NCBI GenBank assembly: GCA_024234365.1 | Contig: JACKOK010000005.1 | Coordinates: forward strand, 146,542-210,541 | Reading direction: 5' to 3' | DNA length: 64,000 bases | From: Pseudomonadales bacterium | Lineage (GTDB): Bacteria > Pseudomonadota > Gammaproteobacteria > Pseudomonadales > Pseudohongiellaceae | Shown: piece by piece, positions 25,513 through 33,916 of the stretch | Position numbering within the stretch: the first letter of the stretch is position 1 | Layout of the letters: every line of letters starts with the position of its first letter | Notes under the pieces: model-generated | What the model saw: the letters and a program-made list of their open reading frames with translations, nothing else | The model's database searches: none | Told to the model about the DNA's origin: nothing | Program-made: the position numbers and the translations under genes

Positions 25513-28500
25513 ATGAATAATCGCGATATTTACCAAAAAGATCCGGCCACCCGAAAGCTGGTCAACGAGGGTGTGGCAAGCGTTAACGACGAGAAGACCA
25601 GTCAGGCCCTGGCGGTACTCCGTTACGAGTTGGAGACCTTCGTCTGTGACGGCCAATACGAGAAAGGGATGTCACACGTCCTCGAGACCTACCTGAAAAA
25701 CATCGACCAGGCACAGCAACCCGCTGTCTGGGTCAGTGGTTTTTACGGATCAGGTAAATCGCACCTCGTCAAAATGCTTCGTGCGCTTTGGGTTGACACG
25801 GTCTTCGAGGATGGAGCCACGGCTCGCGGCATTGCCAACCTGCCTCAAGGCATCACTGATAATTTCAAGGAACTGAGCACCCAGGCCAAGCGCCATGGGG
25901 GCTTGCACGCCGCATCCGGCACGCTGGGAGCCGGCGCAAGCGGAAGTGTCCGTCTGGCACTCCTGCGGATCATCTTCAAATCCGCTGGCTTGCCTGAGCA
26001 ATACCCGGTTGCCCGCTTCGTCATGTGGCTCAAGCACGAAGGCATCTATGATCAGGTCCGCGCCCATGTTGAACAGAATGGTTTCGACTGGGACGAAGAG
26101 CTGGACAACTTCTACGTGGCTGAGGGCCTTCACGACGCCTTGGTTCAGGCCAAGCCAAAGCTCTTCTCATCACCCGTATCCTGCGTCGAGACCCTTAACA
26201 ATCTCTATCCTTACGTTCAGGACGTCTCCAGTGATGACATGCTCAAGGCGATTCGGCAGGCCCTGACGAAGGATGGCAAATTCCCCCTGACGCTTGTCGT
26301 GCTCGACGAGGTTCAACAGTACATCGGCGAAGACAGCCAACGCTCAATTGATGTCCAGGAGGCGGTGGAAGCCTGCAGCAAAAACATTGGCGGCAAACTC
26401 CTCTTCATCGGCACCGGTCAGACGGCCGTGACCGGTACCAGCAACCTGAAAAAGCTCGAGGGACGTTTCACCATCCGTGTGGAGCTCTCCGATGCCGATG
26501 TCGATGCGGTCATTCGTCAGGTCATTCTGGCCAAGAAACCGGAAGCCAAGACGCCCATTGAGCAGATCATGCAAACCAATCTGGGCGAGATCTCCAGACA
26601 CCTGGCAGGCACAACCATCGGCCATCAGCAGGACGACATTGCTTTCTTCCCCCAGGACTATCCAATTCTTCCGGTGCGTCGCCGTTTTTGGGAAAACACC
26701 CTCCGGGTTCTGGATCAAACCGGAACCGACAGTCAGCTCCGCAACCAGCTCAGTATGATTCACAAGGTCATTCAGACCAATCTCAACGAATCTCTGGGAA
26801 GTGTTGTTCCGGCTGACTATCTCTATTTTGATTCTGCCGACAAGCTGTTGCAGTCGCGCATCCTGCCCCGCAAGGTCCATGAAAAGACCATGAGCTGGAG
26901 CAAGGGGTCGGATGACGAACGACTCATGGGGCGTGCCTGCGGTCTGGTGTTTCTCATCAACAAGCTCGCCAGCAGCAATAATGAAATTGGCATCCGCGCC
27001 ACTATCGACACCCTGGCCGATTTACTGGTTGAGAATCTTTCCCGTGGCTCTGGTGCCCTGCGCAGCAAGTTGCCTGGATTGCTCGACAAGTGCGAACTGC
27101 TGATGAAGGTCGGTGATGAATATCGCATTCAAACCGAGGAAAGCGCGGCCTGGAGTGATGAGTTTCTGAGCCAGCGCTCCGCCTTGTCCAACGAGGCGCA
27201 CCGCATCGAGGCCGAACGCGACGACCGCATCCGCAAGCGCTTTGGCGAGATGGTGCGCAAGCTCTCCCTGACCCAGGGTAGCTCGAAGGTCACCCGCGAC
27301 ATCTACCCGGTGTTCGACGCCCAGCTTCCCACCGATGCAGATCAGCGCATTTGCGTCTGGGTTCGCGACGGCTGGAGCATTGACGAAAACTCGGTGCGGG
27401 CCGATTCAAGGCAAGCGGGCAATCAATCCCCGACCGTCTTTGTGTTCATCCCCAAGCGTTCGGCCGATGACCTGCGCCACCACCTCATCGATTACAAGGC
27501 CGCCAGCGCCACGCTGGATAAGCGCGGAGTGCCCAATACCCCGGAAGGCACTGAAGCCCGAGCGGCGATGGAGACCACCAAGCAGACCGCCGAGGGCAAG
27601 ATTCGCGAACTGCTCGAAGAAGCCTTCTCCGGAGCCCGCGTCTTTCAGGGCGGCGGCAATGAAATCCTCGGCAACGATCTGCAGGAGATGGTGCTCGAAG
27701 CCTCCGGCAACGCGCTGCAACGGCTCTACCCGCAGTTCCATACCGCCGATCACGTGGGCTGGTCCAAGGTTTATGAAAAAGCCCAGAAAGGTGCTCCCGA
27801 TGCGCTCAAGGCCGTCGGTGACGAAGGCGAACCTGCGAAAAACCCGGTGTGCAAAGCCATCCTCGGCTTCATTGCTGGTGGCAAAAAAGGCGCGGACATC
27901 CGCACTCAGCTCGAGTCTTCACCCTACGGATGGTCGCGTGACGCCGTGGACGGCGGCCTGCAAGTGCTGTTGGTGGCCGGGCTGATCCGGGCGCAGGACG
28001 AGCGTGGCCAAACCCTCGACCCCAAGGAGCTGGAGCGCAAAACCATCGGCAAGGTGATGTTCAAGGTGGAATCCGCCACCGTCACCACCGCCCAGCGTAT
28101 CCAGATCCGCAAGCTGTTGCAGAATGTCGGGCTCTCGGCCAAACAGGGCGAGGAGCTGGCCTATATACCGCAGTTCCTGCAGAAAATGGTGGAGCTTGCC
28201 GATCAGGCTGGCGGTGAGGCACCGAAACCGGCCCGGCCGGACACCACGCCCCTCGACGAAATCCGCCTTACTGCGGGCAATGAGCAACTGCTTGCCTTCT
28301 ACAACCGGCGGGAAGAGTTGGGCGGCAACATCGATAGCTGGACCGACCTTGCCGAGCGTATCACCAAACGCTGGCCCAACTGGAGCGTATTGAAGCGCCT
28401 GATGACCCACGCCTCCGGGCTTCAGGACGGCGAGGTGATACTGGCCCAGGTGAAGACTATTGAGCAGCAGCGCCAGCTTCTGGAAGAGCCCGACCTGGTC

Positions 28501-28950
28501 GGACCGTTGATTGCCAACCTGACTCAACTGCTGCGCGATGAGCTCAACAAGCTCGATGGCGAATATGCCTCCCGTCATTCGGAAGGGCTCAAACGCCTGG
28601 CGGATGACAGTAACTGGCAGCAACTGGAACCGGAGCAGCGTTATCAGCTCATGTCCGCCCAGTTCCTGCACGAATCTGCCCGGCCCAAGGTGGAGGTGCA
28701 GTCGACCAGCGATGTGCTGACTACCTTGGACAAGTGTGCTTTGTCGATGTTTGCCGACCGCGTGGCAGCTATGCCTGCCCGCTTCGACAACGTCGCCAGC
28801 GGGGCCGCCGAACTGTGTGAACCCCAGGCTCAGTTCATTCAGGTGCCGCGACGCACCCTGAAAACCAACGAAGAGATCGATGCCTGGGCCATTGAGGTGA
28901 AACAACAACTCAAGGCTGCCCTGCAAAACGGGCCAATAGTGATTCGATAG
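25513..28950 (+). CDS. brxC: BREX protein BrxC (large ATPase)
   Basis: BrxC is the large P-loop ATPase of BREX. The product is about 1145 residues, with Walker A GFYGSGKSH at 76-84 and Walker B LVVLDEVQQ at 261-269, followed by a sensor-like FIGTGQTAVTG. The rest is a long, mostly helical region with a C-terminal LKTNEEIDAWAIEVKQQL typical of the family. Two adjacent ATGs (25510 and 25513) follow GAGGGGTTG; either may be used. The next gene starts 11 bases after its stop, and that gene is not part of the usual BREX set. Confidence 0.93.
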   Translation: MNNRDIYQKDPATRKLVNEGVASVNDEKTSQALAVLRYELETFVCDGQYEKGMSHVLETYLKNIDQAQQPAVWVSGFYGSGKSHLVKMLRALWVDTVFEDGATARGIANLPQGITDNFKELSTQAKRHGGLHAASGTLGAGASGSVRLALLRIIFKSAGLPEQYPVARFVMWLKHEGIYDQVRAHVEQNGFDWDEELDNFYVAEGLHDALVQAKPKLFSSPVSCVETLNNLYPYVQDVSSDDMLKAIRQALTKDGKFPLTLVVLDEVQQYIGEDSQRSIDVQEAVEACSKNIGGKLLFIGTGQTAVTGTSNLKKLEGRFTIRVELSDADVDAVIRQVILAKKPEAKTPIEQIMQTNLGEISRHLAGTTIGHQQDDIAFFPQDYPILPVRRRFWENTLRVLDQTGTDSQLRNQLSMIHKVIQTNLNESLGSVVPADYLYFDSADKLLQSRILPRKVHEKTMSWSKGSDDERLMGRACGLVFLINKLASSNNEIGIRATIDTLADLLVENLSRGSGALRSKLPGLLDKCELLMKVGDEYRIQTEESAAWSDEFLSQRSALSNEAHRIEAERDDRIRKRFGEMVRKLSLTQGSSKVTRDIYPVFDAQLPTDADQRICVWVRDGWSIDENSVRADSRQAGNQSPTVFVFIPKRSADDLRHHLIDYKAASATLDKRGVPNTPEGTEARAAMETTKQTAEGKIRELLEEAFSGARVFQGGGNEILGNDLQEMVLEASGNALQRLYPQFHTADHVGWSKVYEKAQKGAPDALKAVGDEGEPAKNPVCKAILGFIAGGKKGADIRTQLESSPYGWSRDAVDGGLQVLLVAGLIRAQDERGQTLDPKELERKTIGKVMFKVESATVTTAQRIQIRKLLQNVGLSAKQGEELAYIPQFLQKMVELADQAGGEAPKPARPDTTPLDEIRLTAGNEQLLAFYNRREELGGNIDSWTDLAERITKRWPNWSVLKRLMTHASGLQDGEVILAQVKTIEQQRQLLEEPDLVGPLIANLTQLLRDELNKLDGEYASRHSEGLKRLADDSNWQQLEPEQRYQLMSAQFLHESARPKVEVQSTSDVLTTLDKCALSMFADRVAAMPARFDNVASGAAELCEPQAQFIQVPRRTLKTNEEIDAWAIEVKQQLKAALQNGPIVIR

Positions 28951-28961
28951 GAGGGCTTAGC

Positions 28962-29996
28962 ATGCTAGAAAAGATTAAATTCGAAAAATTTACCGCCTTC
29001 GAAAAACTGGAAGTCAAGTTTTCTCCAGGAATTAATGTCTTTGTCGGTGAAAACGGCACCGGCAAAACCCATATCTTGAAGGCTTCCTATGCGGCATGTG
29101 ACATTGCCAAAAGCAAGGGAGGGTTTGCCGAAAAGATCAATAATGTTTTTTACCCATCGGGGAAGCAGATTGGACGGTTGATTAAGCGTTCATCAACAAG
29201 CAGCAGAGGTTTTGTAGAAGTCACCCGAAAACTTGATGAAAAATCGATCAATCTCAGGTTGTCACTTTCAAACCATACCACCAAGCCAGAAATTGCAACG
29301 GTGTCGGGTTCGACAAAAGCGTGGCTTGAATCCCCATTCGAGGCAGCGTACATCCCCGTCAAGGACATGATGGCTAATGCTCCCGGATTTCGCTCCTTGT
29401 ACGAAGAGCGGGAAATTCACTTTGAAGAAATTTATGTAGATATCATTCGCAAGGCTTTTCTTCCTGCGCTTAAAGGCCCCACTGATGGCCAACGGAAGAG
29501 ACTTCTCGAGCTTTTGCAAGATGCAATGGATGGAAAAGTGGTCGCTAAAAATGAAGAGTTCTTTCTACGCAATCGGCAAGGTGAGTTGGAGTTTACCCTC
29601 TTGGCTGAGGGTTTGCGTAAGCTGGGGCTGCTTTGGGTTTTGATTCAGAACGGGACGCTGTTAAATGGCTCGGCTCTGTTCTGGGATGAACCTGAAACCA
29701 ACCTTAATCCTAAGCTGATGAAAGCCATTGTGGGCATCTTGCTCGAATTACAACGTATCGGTGTGCAAATATTCCTTACAACCCACGACTATGTGATTCT
29801 GAAAGAGTTTGATCTTCAATCGCAGGAAAGCGACAAGATTTCCTACCACAGCCTGTATCGAAATCAGGAGAGCGGTGAGATCGAGCGATCAACCACACCA
29901 AACTATCTCGACATCTCTCCGAATGTGATTGATGACACTTTTGGCAATCTGGTTACCCGTGAAATTCAAAAAAGCATGGGGAGCGACAAAATATGA
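28962..29996 (+). CDS. AAA15/OLD-like ATPase embedded in the BREX operon
   Basis: The 344-residue protein is an ABC-type AAA ATPase: Walker A GENGTGKT at 29-36, a signature-like LLAEGLRKLG at 213-222, Walker B ALFWDEPE at 238-245 and an H-loop TTHDYVIL near 273-280. It lacks a Toprim domain, so it is not a complete OLD nuclease. Its stop overlaps the next gene by four bases, and that partner looks like a PD-(D/E)XK protein, suggesting a two-component ATPase/nuclease module. Codon use is somewhat AT-richer than brxC. Its insertion between brxC and pglX is an accessory feature. Confidence 0.85.
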   Translation: MLEKIKFEKFTAFEKLEVKFSPGINVFVGENGTGKTHILKASYAACDIAKSKGGFAEKINNVFYPSGKQIGRLIKRSSTSSRGFVEVTRKLDEKSINLRLSLSNHTTKPEIATVSGSTKAWLESPFEAAYIPVKDMMANAPGFRSLYEEREIHFEEIYVDIIRKAFLPALKGPTDGQRKRLLELLQDAMDGKVVAKNEEFFLRNRQGELEFTLLAEGLRKLGLLWVLIQNGTLLNGSALFWDEPETNLNPKLMKAIVGILLELQRIGVQIFLTTHDYVILKEFDLQSQESDKISYHSLYRNQESGEIERSTTPNYLDISPNVIDDTFGNLVTREIQKSMGSDKI

Positions 29997-30490
29997 TCCT
30001 GACGGAAGGGACCCTTCAGTTCGACTTTGTGGGGGCAATCAAGGCCTTCAAATTCGATGAACAAGACAGAACCTTACTTACATATCACGGGCTATCGCAT
30101 TGCATGAAGGCCGTCGATTTTGTGGTCGAGTATGTCGATCACTACCTGTTTGTTGAGATCAAAGACCCCAGCAACCAGAATCGCTACGGAACGCCGCAAG
30201 ACAAAGCGGACCTGCTCAAGAATTTGACCACCAAGTTCCGCGATACCTTTCTGTATCGCTGGGCCGAGAACAAACTGGATAAGCCTGTACGCTACCAGTG
30301 TCTCGTGGAAGTAGACAACGCGCAGACGCTGTACCTGATGAATCAACTCAAGAACCAACTGCCAACGACCAAACAGCCTGCGCGATGGAGTCAACCCCTG
30401 GCGCAACTGTGCGCCGTTGCTAATCGGACCACCTGGAATGCCACCTTTCCGAACATTCAGGTAAGTCGAATAGGTGGAGGTGTCGCATGA
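29993..30490 (+). CDS. PD-(D/E)XK-like partner of the embedded ATPase
   Basis: I do not recognise the family by name. The 165-residue protein has a segment with Asp42 in AVDFVVEYVDH, then Glu55-Ile-Lys57 in LFVEIKDPSN, which fits the D...ExK core of restriction-like nucleases. No transmembrane segment or signal peptide is visible. It overlaps the ATPase gene upstream and pglX downstream by four bases each, so it is translationally embedded in the BREX operon. A nuclease or DNA-sensing role with the ATPase is inference from this motif and context. Confidence 0.65.
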   Translation: MILTEGTLQFDFVGAIKAFKFDEQDRTLLTYHGLSHCMKAVDFVVEYVDHYLFVEIKDPSNQNRYGTPQDKADLLKNLTTKFRDTFLYRWAENKLDKPVRYQCLVEVDNAQTLYLMNQLKNQLPTTKQPARWSQPLAQLCAVANRTTWNATFPNIQVSRIGGGVA

Positions 30491-33400
30491 TGCATCCGCT
30501 CGATAAGCCCCTGCGCAATAAGCTGGAGAAGACCGTCAAAGAGGCCCGCGAGGTGGCCGAAGGCGCCGCCCGAGCCGCGCTGGAACAGCTTGGTGTGGGT
30601 GAAGCCGCGCCCTTTGGTCACCTGAACGAGCAGGACCGTGAGCTGCGCCGCAAGCTGCGCGTTCATGGCCGCCAACTCGGTGATTCCCTAAACGGCGGCA
30701 AGATCCAGTCTATGGACCGCCTGATCGAAGAGGTCGCCTACGAGCACTGGCACCGCATGCTTTTTGCCCGCTTCTTGGCCGAGAACAATCTGCTGATGTA
30801 TCCCGACCCGGACGATCCGGTGGCGGTCACCCTTGAAGAGTGTGAAGACCTCGCAGCCGATGAAGGCGCGGCCAACGGTTGGGAGCTGGCCGCCCGGTTT
30901 GCCGCCCGCATGCTGCCGCAGATCTTCCGGCTCGATTCGCCAGTATTCCAACTGGGCTTGCCGCCCGAGCATCAGCAGAAATTGGAGCGCCTTGTGGCCG
31001 ACCTGGAGCTTCCGGTCTTCACCGCCTCCGACAGCCTCGGCTGGGTCTATCAATTCTGGCAGGCCAAGAAGAAAGACGAGGTCAACGCATCCGAGGTCAA
31101 GATCGGCGCACGGGAGCTACCTGCCGTCACCCAGCTCTTCACCGAGCCCTACATGGTCAGCTTCCTGCTCGACAACTCCCTGGGGGCCTGGTGGGCGGCA
31201 AGAAGGCTCACCGAGGCCGACCTTCAAAACGCCAGCAGCGAAGAAGAACTGCGCCGTAAGGCAGCGATCCCCGGTGTGCCGCTGGACTATCTGCGCTTTG
31301 TGCAGCAGGAAGACGGCTCCTGGGCACCGGCGGCTGGAACCTTTGACGGCTGGCCGGAGCAGCTTGCCGATCTGAAGACTCTCGATCCCTGCTGCGGCTC
31401 CGGTCACTTCCTGGTGGCGGCCTTCCTGATGCTGGTACCGATGCGCATGGAAAGCGACGGCCTCTCGGCTAAGGATGCGGTGGACGCGGTGCTGCGGGAA
31501 AACATCCATGGTTTGGAACTGGATCAGCGCTGCGTGGAGCTGGCCGCCTTTGCCCTGGCGCTGACCGCGTGGAAATACCCGAGCGCTGGCAGCTACCGCG
31601 TGTTGCCGGAATTGAATGTGGCCTGCTCCGGTCTATCAATCAGCGCGAAGAAAGAGGAATGGTTGGCGCTGGCTGGGGACAATACCAATCTGCGGCTTGC
31701 ACTCGAAGAGCTTTACAAGCAGTTCAAGGATGCACCGGTGCTCGGCAGTTTGATAAACCCGGAAGCGAGTTTAGGTAAGGGGTCGCTGTTTGAATTGAAG
31801 TGGGAAGAAGTCGGACCTTTGCTGACTAAAGCTTTGGCAGGTGAGATGGATGACGAAAAGGCAGAGATGGGTGTTGTTGCAAGGGGGCTTACTCGCGCAG
31901 CAAGCATTCTTGCTGCTCAATCCTGCTTGGTTATGACAAATGTCCCCTATTTAACGCGTAGTAAGTTTTCAATCGCGTTGCGAGGGTATACAGAAAAATT
32001 TCATAAGAACACGAACGCCGATCTGGCTACGGCAATGATCGATCGGTTTTCAGGTTTGACGGCGGCTAATGGCGTTGTAGCAGTAGTATCACCTCAGAAC
32101 TGGCTCTTTCAACCGGCATATAGAAGTTTCCGGGAACTATTATTAAAAAAATATTCATGGAGGTTTATTGCAAGACTGGGCTTTGGGAGCGTTTGAGAAC
32201 ACGGGGAGGTTGTGAATGCAGCGCCGCCTCTTACTCATAATGCAAAAAAAACATCAGTCGTCGAACGGCTCGATTCCTGAAATCGATGTGGTTAATGGTC
32301 AGTCAATAGATAACAAAAAGGAGCGTCTTTCGTGTGGGAATATCCTATCTCTAGATCAAGATAGCGCCCTTAAAAACAAAGACTTCACACTTGACAGGTT
32401 TGGTGACTCAGATCTTTGTCTCCTTGCTGAATCGATTGATGTATTCCAAGGAATAAGGACTGGTGATAAGCAACGTTTTACGACCTATTTTTGGGAAATA
32501 GAACTATCGCCAGCTTGGGAATTTCTTCAATCTACGTGCCGAAGTGTAAAACACTGGGACGGCTTATCTGAATGCATTAGATGGGAAAATGGGAAGGGTC
32601 AGCTTCATCAATATGCAGATGAAACTCGCGATAAGCTCCATGATATGCATGAAAGCGGTAACCTTTCTTGGGGGAGGCAAGGAGTAACAATAAGTCAAAT
32701 GGGGAATCTTGAGTCGGCGTTGTATTCTGGCGAGAGATATGATGGCAATTGTGCAACCATTACACCGAAGGACAGAAAGTTAGCTGATGCCATTTGGACG
32801 TTTTGCTCATCGAAAGACTACCAAGCTGGCATTAGGGAGATCGATCAAAGCATAAAAGTCACAAACGCAACCCTTGGGAAAATCCCGTTTGACCTAGATC
32901 GCTGGACCCAAGTCGCAGAAGAGAAATACCCCAACGGCCTACCCAAACCCTACACCGACGATCCCACCCAATGGATCTTCCACGGCCACCCCTGCGGTTC
33001 GGTGATCTGGGATGAAGAGCAAAAGTGGACTGGCCACGGCCCACTGCGTACCGATGACACCGTGCTGCAAGTCGCCGTTGCCCGCCTCCTCGGTTACCGC
33101 TGGCCTGCCGAGCTGGATGCCAGCATGGAACTGGCCGACGAGCAGCGCGAATGGGTCAAGCGCTGCGAGGCGCTGGCGAGCTACGCCGATGATGACGGCA
33201 TTGTCTGCATCCCGGCGGTGCGGGGCGAGGCGTCGGCCTCTGACCGCCTGCTGAACCTCCTGGCCGCTGCCTACGGAGATGCCTGGTCCAACGACACCCT
33301 GGCCGCGCTGCTCAAAAGCGCCGATCACGCAGGCAAGACGCTGGAGACCTGGCTGCGGGAGAAGTTCCTCACCCAGCACTGTAAGCTGTTCCAGCACCGT

Positions 33401-33916
33401 CCCTTTATCTGGCACATCTGGGATGGACTGCGCGATGGCTTCGCGGCTCTGGTCAACTACCACCAACTAGACGCCAAGCTGCTGGAGACCCTGATCTACA
33501 CCTACCTGGGCGACTGGATTTCGCGCCAGAAGCAGGACATCGCCAGCGGCGTGGACGGAGCCCAGGAACGCCTGGCTGCCGCCGAGACCCTCAAGAAAAA
33601 GCTGGAGCTGATCCTCGAAGGCGAAGCGCCCTACGACATCTTCGTGCGCTGGAAACCGCTGGAAAAGCAGCCCATCGGCTGGGACCCGGACCTAAACGAC
33701 GGCGTGCGCCTCAACATCCGCCCATTCCTCACCGTGCCCGATGTCGGCAAGAAAGGCGCTGGCGTCCTGCGCGACAAACCCAACATCAACTGGAACAAGG
33801 ACCGGGGCAAGGACGTCGAATCCGCCCCCTGGTATCACGTCTTTGACGGCGACCGCATCAACGACCACCACCTGAGCCTGGCCGAGAAACGCGCCGCAAG
33901 GGAGGCCGCCGAATGA
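30487..33916 (+). pseudogene. pglX: BREX adenine-specific DNA methyltransferase PglX, frameshifted in this sequence
   Basis: PglX methylates host DNA at the BREX site so that self is spared. The N-terminal part (569 residues) has SAM motif DPCCGSGHFL at 300-309 and catalytic NVPYL at 485-489. That frame ends at TGA 32194-32196. A second frame from about 32230 to 33916 continues the family (YPNGLPKPYTDDPTQWIFHG to LSLAEKRAAREAAE). Across 32185-32230 the frames interleave as LGFGAFEN, TGEVVNAA, LLLIMQKK, implying about three one-base indels in GGG/GGGG and GCC-rich runs. The total matches a normal 1.1-1.2-kb-residue-class PglX. Either sequencing error or true inactivation is possible. The middle third is AT-richer than both ends. 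Confidence 0.88.
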
